Position numbers and translations under genes: made by a program. This document shows positions 50,877 through 64,000 of a DNA stretch of 64,000 nt, in pieces. The DNA is from Brachypodius melanocephalos. Taxonomy: Eukaryota > Chordata > Aves > Passeriformes > Pycnonotidae. The notes beneath the pieces are model-generated. The model searched no databases. It was given only the letters and a program-made list of their open reading frames with translations, and was not told the origin of the DNA. Position 1 is the stretch's first letter. Each line of letters begins with the position of its first letter. The DNA lies in assembly GCA_013398615.1 (NCBI GenBank), contig VZSR01000028.1, positions 10,181,174 through 10,245,173 on the forward strand. The letters run 5' to 3'.

Positions 50877-53800
50877 GAATAGACATTGAATGGAGTCCAA
50901 CCTTCTTTGCACAGCAGGGAGAACAGGTTCACTTACAAGCCATCTAAAAATACTGCCAGGGAGCGTCTTATTGCCTCAGCCCAAAATGAGAACTTTCATC
51001 CCAGTTTTTGGCACACATCCTACACACAGCTTTGACCCAAAGGTTTTGCTTAAACCAAAGGAGCTCTTTTCTCCTATTCAGGACTGCAAAGTTTGGGATT
51101 AGTCACTAATTCATCTAGATCCATAAACAGACATCTAAAAACATGGATCAGACTGCAGAGCTCTCTCTGAACTTCAAGGGTTCCTTACCAGACCTCACAG
51201 AAATTGCATTTCTTCCTTACTGACTCTTCACATCATTATTTACTGAAAGCTTACAACAAATCCAACCCCTCAAACAGGTGAGTGTTATCTGATGATACAC
51301 ATCAAGGGACAGGGGACAGTATTTGAGAGTAGCTATGATTATACACAGTAACAGAGCGGAAAATAAATTAGTCAGTATGCCATGTCATTCCTTTAACCAC
51401 AGCTTATTCCACAAAATTGAGGGCTGAAACTACAATTCAAGATACAATTCATATCTTTCCACTTCTTGAAACCACTTAAATAATTCTAAGAGTGTGTCTT
51501 AGAACTTGTCCAAGTGACATAAGCAAATTTAGCCAACTATGCAGAAAATGCTATTTTCTTCATTATGCAAATCCGGGAAGTCATTCATGTCCTCCACAAG
51601 AACAGACACTTGACAGGGCTCAGATGACAGGCTGATGTGGAGAACTGGCTTGTGACCAACAGGGACCCTCGCTCTGTTCACAGGGCCCACCAAAGTTTTG
51701 CCACCAGTGCTTTGAAAAAAACCAAACCCAGAAACTCCATCAGAGCAACCACAGGTTGATCCCACCTCAGCACTCAACTCTCCCCTGACTAACTCCCTGC
51801 CCCACAAAAGCCCACCCACTGCAAAGAAGCAGCCACCCTAATTCCCAGGGATTGGTGTTGAGTGGTGAACCTGGGGGCTGGCACAGTTACAAATAATTCA
51901 TCACAGTAATTATAACAGACCACAAGCACCCAGACTGAGCCAAACTAGCCACAAAGTCACTACACTGCGGATTTGGCTAGAAAAGAATAGAATAAAGACA
52001 TCTCTGCAGTAAGTAAGAAAAAAAATAACCAGCTCCAAGTTGGCAAACTGTTACATCTGAAAAAACAGAGATGGGCACGCGGCTTCATTTTGGCCAATTA
52101 AACTGAGGGATCTAAAAGTCTTGAGTGAAAACTTCAGAAATTTCAGCAATGATGTGGATTAATTTTAAGAAAAACCAACCCAAACTGTGAATAGCAACCA
52201 ACTAAAGTGAGAGCTTGAGTTTTAAGAGACATCTTAAGTCCAGCCAACACTGAAAGCATTTAAATTCTGGCAGCTTCAGAAGTAAGTGCCAGCATGATTT
52301 TACATCCCTGGATACATTCAAAGTCTTTCAGTTGCAGTTTCACTAGAATATAATGAAACCATACACGACCAAATCATTATAAATAAAGTTTTTTTGAGCT
52401 CAGTGGAAGACAGTGCTGATGGATTCATGATCTGTGCTGCTGTAATAGAGCTAGCAATAATTTTGATGTATTGATTTATTTTTTACTCAAAAAAAAGAGT
52501 AGATTTCTGTAAGGAATGCCTGCTCAGGAACTTCAGCCAAACTGAACACTGTACGTTGCTAACATTGTCGCTATAAGGCTTTCAGTCAATTAGTAAGACT
52601 GGAGCCAGATGGCTGAAAACGATCGAAATTACACAGTACATTCTGTTTATTAGTTAGGATTATTACTCAGGCCATACTTGCTTTTAACAGATTATTTATC
52701 ATTATTAAGATTACAATGATATGCAAGAAAATTACAAAGTTAAGAAAAACATGATTTTTCAATTGCATCCATCCCCTACTCTGTTCAAAACTTTCCTTAA
52801 ATATCTGAACTAAAGAATTTTTTTAAAAACTCATCCACCTAAAAAGAAACCCATTTCATTAGCCAGAACACATCTGTTTTGGGACATGACCAGAGACTGC
52901 AGAACGATGCCAGCAATGGGAAGTTTCCCAAAGCTGATTTTTGCATTGCTGCTCACCTGAGCTGCTGGGAGCCTCTCCCAAAGATGGGAGGATGCTCAAC
53001 TATTCCAAGACTGCTTGGATCCCATAGCTTTTTTCAATAAATTCCCTTTGAAAAGGACATCTTGAAGTCCTACCTCTAAAAGAATCATTCCTCCTGAACT
53101 CCAACATAGAATGGGCAGGTTTCAAAGTGATTAATAACAGAGAAATCAACTGGAAGAGGCATCATGAAGCTCATTTTTAAACAGTGGCAAGCACACTGCA
53201 CCAGCAAAGACCAAAGCTTGGCAGGGAAGTAACCAGCTGTTTACACCATGGATATCAACATACCTGGCTCCATCCTTCACCAGCTGAGATGGATCCCTCT
53301 GATGAGTTTTCCTACAGCACTCCACTTCCACTTTTTGTTTGTTTGTTACTCACTCCTACAAACCACCATGTCAAGATAAAGACGGTTGAATGCTTCCAAC
53401 CGTGAGAGATCCACCACTCAGGAAAAGGCTCCTCCAAGCTGCCTCCACCATTGCCAGTTTGGGATATTCGAGTTCTACAGCTCTGAACCCTTAAAAGCAT
53501 AAATCCAGGTGCCAGCTGCTGGAGATTAGTGACATATTGGGACTGAGAAAAAGGCAAATGCTCCTATCAGAGCTTACCCTGGAGGGGAAGAGCACAGAGA
53601 AAACTCAACGATGTACAACAGCCTTATGTAAACAAAAGCCCTACTCCCCCGATGCTGGGAATATTAAGCTAAAGAAAAAAATCTGTGTAAAACAGGTCTC
53701 CTCTGCCACAAATTTTAAGTTTATAACTGAAGTCAAGGAACAACAAGAATTCAAATTGTGCGCATCCAACCTCTTAAGCCTCTAACCTAATATACAAACA

Positions 53801-56800
53801 ATATATTATCTGAATATTTATCTTTATATCCTACAGCCTTTTGGGGGGCAGTTAGGTCTAGCTGTCCACCAAACCCCTAAAATGCTGCCTGCCCCACTGC
53901 AGCTGCACTTCAGCTTTTAAACACAGTCCCTCTGCTACAAAACCCAAGTGCATTGACACACTATAACATTTGCACTCATCCAGCCTGTAGGTTTATCAAA
54001 AACACCACTCTTCTCCCTCCTATTCATACAAACAAATCAGCATGTCACCCCACTGAGCCATGGTATTCTCAATGCTTTTGGTGGCTGCTAGGCTTGGTTT
54101 TGAAAACTTCCTCTTAAGGCAGTGGAAAAAAATGACACTAGCAATATGCATAAAGTGTCCTCTAAAGTGGACAAAATATAAGGCACCATTAAGAAAAAGG
54201 GCACCAGACAAGAAAAGCATCATCCTTGCTCACCCTGATCCTCACCATTAAGCTTTGGACAGAACAGTGAGGAATAGAGGCAAGGAGCAGACTGCCTAAT
54301 CAACAAGTACATCATGCAGATAGATACCCATTAAGACCATATTACATTTTCCAAAATCCATACACTTCCTATGTTACTTCATCACCCCCCACACCTACCT
54401 CCTCATTGCCCTCAACTTCTAATAGCAGTAATGACCTTGGCACATGGCATTTTCTCACAATTATTAGTTGGCTGGTGTTAATGGCCCTTGGCTACACCTT
54501 GGGCCATCAACTCCTCCCAGACAGTCATTAATCCCAAGGAAATACCCTGCACCTCAATCGTTATTACTTAATTACCTCCACACATAATCTGCAGAGCTGT
54601 AATACCACACCAAAGGATTGACTGCTGAGTTATGACTGAGAACAAAAACTTTCATGTCAAAAGACTGAAGTTACTGCAACAAAACCCAATTAAAGGCATT
54701 TTAACATGCTAATAAATAAAAGGAAATTATCTGGGGCCTGAATCAGCTACTCAAGTAAGCAAAGCAACAGCTTTTGATTAAGTCAAGAGTTCAAGTGGCT
54801 CCCCATTTCACAATGCAAAGCCAAACAAAGCTCAAACCCAATCTTGCACTTCGGCAACAAAGTGCTGCTTTTTAATAGGCCATAAACTGCCCCAAGTAAC
54901 AGGTTTTGCTCAGCTGGGGAAAGCTTTAGCTTCCTCACTTCAAAGAAGGTGAACACTCAAAGGCTGAACACAGCAACAAATGGAGAATCTGTGACATTTG
55001 CAACAACATCCTATAAATTAGGGCTGCCCCAAGTAGTGCTGCATCCTCCTACACAAGGAGCCTGCACTGCTAGTGGTCCTCCTTCCATTTCATTGTTCCT
55101 CTCACATATTCCTACCATCTTCAGGGCAGGTGTTTTTCCCAGATTAGATACCCTCTGCAAAGCCAAATATGATTAGCTGTGTTTTTACATTACCAGAGTC
55201 ACCCCAAGTGAAGACAGACCTCGTATTTCATGATGCTGCATTAATGTCTCCATCCCAAAGGACACCAAACTTCATCACTGGCTAATTGAAGCCCAAAGCC
55301 TCTTTCATCTCCTTCCCTGCTCCTCGAGGACAATGAGGAAACAGGTTTGGGTAGCAGCAGAGCAGAGGGAAGATGAATGGTCTTGTCAAAATAAAATATA
55401 ATAAAAGCCTGATCCACAGAGGAAGATAAGCTTGAGGAAACAATTCAGACAAAGAGGAGACCTGATGATTTAAACTCAAGACTCGAAGGGAAAATGAGAT
55501 GTTGATAATTATGAGAGAAGTATCTTTTCATTGCCTGGACTGTTATTAGCTGGGATAGGAAGCAAGAGGACGATCAGAGACTTCATAAATCGGTCAGCAT
55601 CGCGTGTTACTGCTCCTTGGCATTAAGCAAACATCTGCCCTCACCTGCACCAGCACGGGGAGACAGCAGGCTCCTGCAGGTTGCTCGGGGGCTGCCTTTC
55701 CTCCTGGTTTGTCTCCTTCAACCAGTGAACTCTGCTGAGCTAAAAATAAGCAAATAGCCTGCAGACAGCATCTTCCAGACCTCACCTTTCCTCCCCTTTG
55801 CTACAGCCACATATGTGCCACAACCTGCCAAACAGGCATTTCAAAGCTATTTATCAATGCTCACAGTAGCAGAAAAAAAGACTTGTGCATCATGCTGCCC
55901 TGTTGTGCACCTCCTCCTCTTTCCCATCATGTGTCTTTTCAGTTTGGGTTTGGTTTTGTGGGTTTTTCCTAATAAGGATTTGCCCATGCCACTGAGTTCT
56001 CTGCTTGTTCCCCTGGGCTGGCTACCTACCTGCCCTAATAGGTGCATAATTAAAAGGAAAACCACTCCAGGTAACCAGCAATCTCTCTTAATTGAAAACC
56101 ACGGAGGTAATCATTTGGCCCAGGGAAAAGCCCAACTCATATGCCATAATATGGACCACCATCTGTTTGCTAAATTAGCAGCAGTGAAATACCAGCATAG
56201 AAATGACTGACACCAATTAGCATTTAAGGAGTTTGCCTTTACACAGAGGACACTTCACCACCTCACTGAAGCTCTCCCTGTGATGAGAGGCAATTTCTAT
56301 TTGAAAGGGATAAGACAGAGATGCAGCTGAACTTTCTTGAGCATAAAATCAGTAGCTTAGTGGTGATGGTTTTTCCCAGCATATTCAATTTAATGGAACC
56401 AGCACCTTCAGTTCTCATTGCCTCAAGCAAGCATTCATCCTTCCTGCAGGGGCACTCACATCCTTCTCTCCAGGAAGATGTCCAGCCTCACATATAACAA
56501 AGGCAGCTGCATACCTAGGGCAGCTTCCTAATGTGATTAACAGAATTTTGGTGGAGTAAAGAACTGTCCCAAGTTCTGCCTGGCTCATCTAGAACAGGGG
56601 ATGGAAATACCACCCCTGCTTTATGTCAGATCAGAAGGCTGCATCACCTGCTTCCCTTGGCAATTCCCACTCAAGCCAAATCCTCCCCATCTGGGGTAGA
56701 AACTTGGCCACTTCAGCAGCTGTCAAGCCCCACCTTCTCACACCTCTGGAAGCAAACACACACAAGGAGCGCCTGAAGTCAGGACCCCCTTGGGCACGCT

Positions 56801-58373
56801 CAGCAGAAAACTGCAGCAAACACTGCTCATCACAACATGGAGATAACACAGCAGCTCAGCTCCTCAGCTCCATCCTCATGAGACTCACCCTTGTATTACC
56901 ATCACGGCAACTGTCTTCCTAATGCTCCCACCTCAAACTAAAATCCAGGTGCCACTGTGCACAGACACATGGGGGCGAAAAAACAGTCCTTGCATCCAAA
57001 AAATCTTTCCATAAGAAGAAAACAGAGAGATGAGTGAGAACCAGGGCAGGAAAGAAGTGGCAGGCACAGAGGTCTGCCAGTAAAACCTGGAGCCAGCTTA
57101 GAGCATCACTGCAAAGCCCTCTGCAGTTGCCCTGTCCAGAACCACAGTGAGAAAACACAGCTGAGGAGTGGGGCCCTTCTTCCTCTCCAACCTGCACACA
57201 CTGAGTAGAAGGCACAGCACAGTAAATTAAAACAAGGATGCTACTCAAGCAAGGAATCTAATTTCACTAACTAAAATTGTTACAACGGCTGTAAAACAAA
57301 ACAACATTAAAGCACACAATTTATTTGCCATTTACAGCTTCCCATCATATAGAAAAGGCCTTCTTTCCCCAGCACTGCTTATTTACCTAGGGGTAAGAAA
57401 ATCTATAAATACACTTATATTTCTCCTAGATTTGTATTTTTCCAGTGAATGCACAGCCTCTGTAGCACACACTGTGCAGATGGCTAGGACTCAATACCAT
57501 AAAACATCCAAAATCCAGATCCCATCCCTTCTCCTGCCAATACACAGCACTGGGATGTTGCATAGGTGCATACATGTGCTGTACACTGACTTTAGAGCTG
57601 TCCCGCATACAGAGCAGGACACAGGAAGTTGCAGACACGTTGTGCTGTGCATTTTCTAAACCCAAGCAAAGTTCTGACACTGAAGCAGCAGTCAAAGGCA
57701 CTTCTTTGCGTGCCCAAAGCTCCTATTTGTGCTCAGCAGTGAACTGCAAGAAGTCCCAATACCGTCTGTAGCGCTGCTAGCCCACATAACCACACATCTT
57801 CAACCTCACATGGCCTTTGAACTCACAGCAAGTGCACTTGTAGGAGCTTAGAGTCACATTTTAGTTCTTCACTTTGACACATGATAATGCTAGCAATTAG
57901 TACTGTGAGCAAACTGCTTCCCTCTCTCTTTGATGTTTGTTATTTTTACACTGATTGTTTTGCTGAGAGAGGAATTTCGATTTCACATTATTCTTCAGAG
58001 ACAATGGAGAAACGCTTTATGTAAAACAAAAAAAAAAAAATTAAAAATTACTCACGAAACCTAATGTGATACCGAGGCTATATCTGAAAGCCTTTGCATC
58101 CCATATTACCATTACAAGGGTCACTGAACTATCTCAAATATTCGCTTCCCCACCCACCCCTTTTGCAAGAGATCTATTTTTATTTTCGCTTAAGCATCAG
58201 AACAAGTAATGTGGAAAAGTTTGAGGAGAGGCTGTACGAAGTTCCTGAGGCGAGAGCTCATTAGTGACTCACCGCAATAATTAACAGTTAAGCTGACCCT
58301 GTCAGGAGTCAAAATGCATTTCTGTCATGGAACTGGAGCACGTCTCCAGAAACCCCATCACGGCAGTTCAAAG
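50877..58373. other. Long non-coding stretch
   Basis: No gene, RNA gene or interspersed repeat was recognised. An imperfect inverted repeat lies at 54477-54511 (10 of 11 paired, 13-base loop). An AT-rich block at about 52390-52760 has several TAAT cores. The rest is unique-looking. Confidence 0.5.
54477..54511. other. Inverted repeat with 11-bp arms
   Basis: GTTAATGGCCC pairs with GGGCCATCAAC at 10 of 11 positions around a 13-base loop. It is too short for a microRNA precursor. It could be a protein-binding dyad or chance. Confidence 0.7.
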
Positions 58374-58395
58374 CACACGCACACACACACACACA
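58374..58395. repeat. (CA)n microsatellite
   Basis: Eight perfect CA units (58380-58395) preceded by an interrupted CACACG. A typical vertebrate dinucleotide marker. Confidence 0.95.
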
Positions 58396-59559
58396 GGTGA
58401 TGCCCTCAAAAAACACCATTAGGGGACTTCATTCGTGTTAAGACATAAGTACACAACAGCAGATAACGAAAATATCTGTGTGATGCCTTGATATATTTCC
58501 CTCAGATATTTTTCAGGTGTCAGCTGTAATAAATGAAGCATTTACTTGGTGCAGACGACACTTTAAACAAATCAGCGCAAGTCCCTAAAGGAAACAAGCA
58601 GCAGCATATTCGGGAGTATTTCATCATTTTGGAGCTGGCAGAACGAAGCTGACAAGTACACAAGATAAATACTTTGTTCTGTCACGCTGTGTCATGTCGG
58701 AGAAAACATAAAGTGTTATATGACCTTTGGAGGTGCAGCCCACGGAAGCCTCCCTTTTCGCTTCCACGCCACTGTTTGCAGCAGGGAAAAGAGAAGATAA
58801 AAAAAGAACACCCCTCCAAGGGCTGCCCTGCAGCACCTGTAACTCAAGGGATTTCACAGCCACCTTCTTGGCAGAGGTTATGCTGCCAAAGCGTTAAGAG
58901 GGAAGAATTGCTGGAGAAGGGGCAGCACCACTGCACCTCCTGCGGCTCTGCAAAAACAATAGTAAGGCACTCCTCACAGAGGGAAAATAAATAAGATGGT
59001 GCAAGTTAATTATTATTGATCACTATTTTCCACCAACAGAAAAAGCATTCCGTTTGTTTCCTTCTGAACAAAAGAAAATACACCCTTTTGCTTTAGGGAA
59101 CATTTAAAAGCAGCAACTGAGCTGAGCAGAAAGCAGCCCCGCTGCTCTCGGTGGAGGAGGATGGCTGTGGCATAGCAGCTCAACCCAAGGGCAATGCCCT
59201 CTGCTCAAAAACTACTTTATTTAGCCAGAAAAAAACATGTTAGGACATTAGTCCTTCAGCAGGATGCAGTGGACCTGGGCATGCCCCAGGATCACCACCA
59301 CTAGTGCAACCTAACCTGCACATCCACAGTGACCTGTAAGCAAAACAAAACATGAGATCTGTGACGATGCAGTGAAGTCTGAACCCTGTACAGACACCCA
59401 CAAAGGCTCTCCGTAACTTTACGCTCCCTCCAGCCAGGTTGAAATTCCACTTTTTGGAAATTTTTAGTTTTATTTTTCTTGCTCTTCCAGAAACATCCCC
59501 CAGGCTCCAAGTTCTAAGGCAGGTAGGGAGTGGTGGGGAAACAGACATGACATCTCCAT

Positions 59560-59588
59560 CAAATTTTTACATGGCAAATTTTTACATG
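59560..59588. repeat. 15-bp tandem doublet
   Basis: CAAATTTTTACATGG is followed at once by a second copy identical over 14 bases. Local duplication. Confidence 0.85.
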
Positions 59589-59839
59589 CTTGCAGCCTCA
59601 CTGCAAGTATTTTGCAACCAGGGGAAGGAAAACACTCAGGTGTTCTGGGTAGCTGAGCAAGTATTAATAAACACCTTTGAATCTTGAAGCACAGTGCAAT
59701 GGGTGTTTTTAAACAATAAAGCTGCCTGACAGACTACACTGTCCTCCTCTCTCACCTTACAAAAATATGACTGGTATCCTCCCACCTGCCACTACTATAT
59801 CTCACAGACATTAGGACAGTGATGGTTTCTTCATTTCTC

Positions 59840-59860
59840 TTTTTTTTTTTTTTCCCCCCC
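59840..59860. repeat. T14C7 pyrimidine tract
   Basis: Fourteen T followed directly by seven C. Simple pyrimidine repeat with no AG acceptor at its end that would make it a clear splice site. Confidence 0.9.
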
Positions 59861-62013
59861 AAGAATTCCTATTCTGAAAGTGCAAGTAAACTAATCCACT
59901 AAAATAAATATGGCTGCAAAGCAATAAAATACAAGCTAGAAAACTCAGAGCTGGGTTTAACATGGAAATCTGGGTTTTGTGTTAAAACTAAGAATCAAAT
60001 ATATAATTTTACTTAAAATAAATCTCTATGTGTTCTCAACTGTAATAACTAACCACAGAAATTGTATTAATCACAAGTGTGACAATGTTTGACATATTTC
60101 CCCTCCCCTTTCTCCTATGAAAGGCAGCAAGAAACAGACCATGGTCATTACTTACATTATCACTTTTATGTAACAACCCACAGTTACAGAATCTCCAAAA
60201 TAAATTATATTTATTTACATCAACTTTCTGTCTTTCATGCTGTATCTAATTACTGTGAAAGAGACAAATAGATAATTAAGCTATTTGCAGCTAAAGAAGA
60301 CTGGAATTACCAGTGTAAAAAGATAGGTAGTGGAACGCTGGCTCTCTGGTATACATAGTGAAAGCAATAATACTAAAAGTGGATAAGGTAAAAGCACATC
60401 TGTAATTATTAACAATATGCCTAACATTTTAGTGCCACATTATTATGAATGAATTTGACATTCATTAGGGTTGCTCTGATCATAATGAATCCGTTTGCCA
60501 ATTGCTTTGCCTTCAGATAAGATTCCCATGGTTCCATCATAACCCAGTCATTAAATGCTAATTAACAAAAGCTTTACAATGAGACACCGGAAAGAATAGT
60601 TAGATAACAAAACAAAGTTGTTTGACCGGCTAAAAACACTATGCAGAAAAAAGAATGGGCAGACAACCTCCACTATTCATTTTTCACCAAGTCGCTTCAG
60701 AAATTAGATTTTGGATGGCTTTGGATGTAAAGCAGGTTACATCTGTCTAAATGCTCCAAATCCTGGCACTTCTGGGGCAAGTTCAGCTGCCCAACCGGAT
60801 GCTGAAGTTATCACAGGTATAACGAGGCAGAAAAGAAGAGCTACCCAGAGAGGCTGCCCAGCCATGGAGTCAAGAACAGAGAAACAGCCGTCTTCACGTC
60901 CAGGGCAGTTCAGCACAACATGAGCAGCTTCTTCCCAGGCCCCAAGGTGAGACATGGAGCAATGATCACCTCCTCATCCCAACCCAAACGTGGTCACAGA
61001 CACAGGGCAGGCAGCATAATGCCAGCAATACACATGAGTATTTATCCTTCTCCCCCTGCAAATAACGCTGCACAATGTTTCATGTGTCACATTAACCATT
61101 AACTACAACTGCATGGTTAACTGTGTTAAGGAAGAAAAATACTCAGTAGAAAGAAATGAGAGGCAATCCAAGCAATAATTTATTGTGAGCGTCCATTAAC
61201 TAATGCTGAAATGTAACAAAACACTTTCAGAATTACACAGGGTATCTGCAGGAATATTAAATGGCTTAATTATTTTTACTGCTTATGCATTGAATATCAA
61301 ATGAATTTATAATAAAGAAACAGCTGCAAGAAAACTTTGTCCCACAAAGAAATTGAAGCAGCACAACAACTGCTTTTGCTGCACATTTTTCCACTCCCTG
61401 GATCTTGGAAAGCACAGAAGGAGAGGGTTAAGTGTCCCATTCTTCTCACATTGAGGCTTAAACACAAAACAAGCTCTTTTCCTCCTTGCATTTCTGTCCC
61501 AAATCCTCTCTGGTGCAGTGCCACCAGTACGTCTTCTATCATGCTCTCCCACTTTTCACCAGACCACCCTGTGTTGCTGCTACCCTGACTGAAGTTTGGG
61601 ATTGTGCCAACTCCTTCCCAGGGAGCATCTCTGCTCCTTGCCAGTGGGAAAGGATGTGGCAGGTCAGCACATGCAAAATCCCAGCTGGAGGTTTTGTGTG
61701 GGACATGGCACCACTACATGAACAGGATGTACTTCACCGTGACAAGCAGCCGCCAATGGAACGCATGTGTATTTCTTCTGACAAGCTCATAGGGACCAGA
61801 ACCCTTCCCAAAAGTGGGAAGTGAGTTTTTCCTGCTACAAGACCTGCATTTTCTTACCACAAGGAGCCTTGACCTGGCACACTGCTGGGGGAGGTAACTG
61901 AGTGCAACTTCACCAACTCCCCTGCTCAGCAAGGGCCAATAGCTGCATTTACTGCAGAATGACCCCAGCAGATGATGATGTTGGGCAAGTGAGGCTTGCC
62001 TGAAAGGGCTCCT

Positions 62014-62046
62014 AAAAAAAAAAAAAAAAAACCAAACAAAAAAACC
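62014..62046. repeat. A18 run with A/C tail
   Basis: Eighteen A followed by 'ccaaacaaaaaaacc'. Simple, G-free low-complexity repeat. Confidence 0.9.
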
Positions 62047-63014
62047 TCCCTAATTACAGTGGGATGAACAGCTCCCATGAAATGCTACCAAGAGAGGGGA
62101 TGCAGAGTGCTGCATCCACACCCACAGCACTCCAAAGCCAGTGGAGCTTGCAGTCCCCAGTCCCTAGAAACTTTCTGGCTATCCCAGCACAGAGACAAAC
62201 AAATGGAGAGCTCACACAGGAAAGGACAGGCTCCTGCTGATATAAAATCCTATTAAAGTATAATAACCCTATAAAAGTAATTTTTGGTAGATGTTTTACA
62301 AACTTTGAAAATCAAACACCCCAATGAGAAAGCAATAAAGAAAACCATCCACAGATTTAACAGCAAGTGTTACAAACAGAAAGATTTACAGAAGTACATT
62401 TCCTTCAGTCTGCTTTCAACCAGTACTCTTAAAGGCCTTTTACATTTCCTCCCTTTTATTTAGCATATACTCTTATTTGCAACAAAACCTCCAAATTATC
62501 TTAACATCACCATAAATTCTGACAAATCCAGGAGACGAAAAAATAACCAACTGCAGAGAAGTGTTTTGACTACACTGCACCTCATTATTGTGTAAGCCCT
62601 TCTTTCTTCCCTCCCCACGCTCTGTTAAAATGCTTCAGCCTTCCAAACCACTGTCTTTTGCCAATTAAGAGCTTGGCTAACTACACTTCCAGGCAGAGGA
62701 GGAAGACACAGGCTGTGCTTCATGCACTCTGGGCTGCACAGTCTGCAACAACACAAGCGATGCGACCCCAAAACTTCGGTGTCTCACTGGCAGACTGCTT
62801 CCCGCTAGTACCAGAGCAACAGAGCAACTGCAAGCCAAGGTCAATTCTTTTCTTTAATTCCCTTCTTTCTCACTTTTCCTTTTTGTGTGTGTGCGTTTTT
62901 TTTCCCATGGCATGGGAAGAGAGCTAAGTTGTTTCTGCATGGATGTAAGGTGAACGAGGCTGTCGCTTCTCATTGCAGTGCTATTTATTACAGGTCGCTG
63001 ACATAATACAGCTT

Positions 63015-63019
<5 letters not shown>

Positions 63020-63050
<31 letters not shown>
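63020..63050. repeat. Poly(A) run, 31 bases
   Basis: Pure A homopolymer, the longest in the window. No AATAAA within about 40 bases upstream, so a retrocopy tail is less likely here than at 31596. Runs this long are often mis-sized in assemblies. Confidence 0.95.
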
Positions 63051-63051
<1 letters not shown>

Positions 63052-64000
63052 CAGGTAGGAGTTCTTGAGCATTGTCTCACTCGCTTCTTTGAAGGGAATA
63101 TATGAAGAAGTTTTATTTATTTGTATAGTGATCTTACAGTGGAGATGCATCAGCTTGTTTTCAGAGGCTTCCAGCTGAAAAAGGCAAGTTTCCTTGTTAG
63201 CAGGAGGTTTAAAGAGTCTGCACACACAATAGGAGAAGAGAAAAACATGCCAAGAAAAGAAACTAAAAGATTAACAAGATGCATTGATGAAGAAAGGAAA
63301 AATTATACTGAAATCAAGGGTGGAGAGAACAGGGGGAGTATTGCAGGCTTGCTCCTGCATAAGCCAGATTCACTGTAAGGAGAGAAACAGGGTAATAAGA
63401 ATTGAGCTCCACATCCCTGGCAGGTGAAAATCTTGCTGCAGCAGAAGACCCATTCCCAAAAGAACGTCTGGTTTAAGAGTTGGTTCTGGCCTCTCATCAG
63501 CAGTTCCTCCCAATTTAATTCATAGTTTCAGATGAAAAGATTTTATAGATCTCTTCTGTCTTGAGATGGGTTTGCCTAGAGCTCCATGCAATAAATTGAT
63601 GATGAATCAATTTTCTTGTGCTGTGCTTTGTAGTCTGCTTTTTTTCATACAGCTCTGAGAGCTGTGTATAAAATACCTCATTCCTTACTTGTTTTTTAAA
63701 GATAGGCTAATGTCTCTAAAGATCAAGAATATCTACAGTCTATTTTTAGATTGCTCACAGTAAGCCAAAGCTGCCCTAATAAAAACACCTTTTAATTCAC
63801 CTGCAATATTTTATTACTTGACCAGATTAAGAGATAAACAAGTCTGTACCAGAGGCTGTGGAAGTTGCAGCAGTGGCTCAGGAGGAGGCAGAGTGACCCA
63901 AACACGAGTGTAAAAAGGCTCTGCAAGCTCTCTGTGGGACTGGCTTTCGCCCTCCTCTCCCACCGTGGGGTCAAGGCTGCCAGCCCACCGACTCCACAGT
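63051..64000. other. Non-coding stretch to window end
   Basis: No exon, RNA gene or repeat family was recognised. An open frame at 63121-63378 (+, 85 codons) is lysine- and arginine-rich because the DNA is A-rich, and has no recognisable domain. Confidence 0.5.

Larger units (their letters stand above)
58396..63019. other. Long non-coding stretch
   Basis: No gene was recognised. A TAAT-rich block lies at about 60420-60600. A faint CR1-like phrase ('acccagagaggctg') near 60842 is too short to call. Confidence 0.5.

Noticed and set aside
60836..60880. CR1-like phrase 'acccagagaggctg'
   Set aside because: Only about 14 bases fit the family and the neighbouring blocks of CR1 are missing. Too short to call.
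63020..63050. A31 as a retrocopy tail
   Set aside because: No AATAAA in the preceding 40 bases and no recognisable transcript upstream.
1..64000. CRISPR arrays, prokaryotic operons, phage or plasmid modules
   Set aside because: No spaced direct-repeat array, no long dense coding and no ribosome-binding-site spacing. CR1 and avian-type LTRs identify vertebrate DNA.

Overview
This window looks like non-coding nuclear DNA from a bird, probably a songbird or another neoavian. The base composition is AT-leaning with scattered CpG-richer patches. There is no compact gene arrangement, and interspersed repeats are sparse. The repeats that can be recognised point to birds: a clear 3' end of a CR1 LINE at about 17594-17802, a decayed CR1-like tail near 3231-3297, and three stretches that resemble avian endogenous-retrovirus LTRs or LTR-proximal DNA (about 37144-37922, 40377-40770 and 43857-44321). 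A 100-base run of N at 14981-15080 is a scaffold gap of conventional size, so this is a draft eukaryotic assembly.

No protein-coding gene, exon of a known protein, rRNA, tRNA, CRISPR array or bacterial-style operon could be supported on either strand. Every reading frame is short (168 codons at most), none has a recognisable domain, and several owe their openness to homopolymer or low-complexity runs. The window is best read as an intergenic desert or a very large intron. Any genes it serves lie outside it.

Layout. 1-14980 is unique-looking AT-rich sequence with one old CR1 scrap, a small CpG-dense patch (5518-5760) and a TA microsatellite (6357-6401). After the gap, 15081-31625 holds the good CR1 fragment, several microsatellites and a 30-base poly(A) run preceded by polyadenylation signals. 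31626-34000 holds a possible relic of a MIR-type SINE and a cluster of four adjacent short hairpins. 37144-44321 is the repeat-rich part, with the three ERV-like segments and two near-perfect splice-donor sequences just downstream of the second. 44331-64000 is again unique-looking sequence with simple repeats, including a 31-base poly(A) run, and some AT-rich blocks with homeodomain-type TAAT cores.

No new biological system was found. The most checkable leads are the tandem arrangement of the 43.9 kb LTR-like element, the hairpin cluster at 33703-33778, the LTR with downstream donor sites near 40.4-41.1 kb, the poly(A)-tailed candidate retrocopy ending at 31625, the MIR-like relic, and the CpG patch near 5.5 kb.
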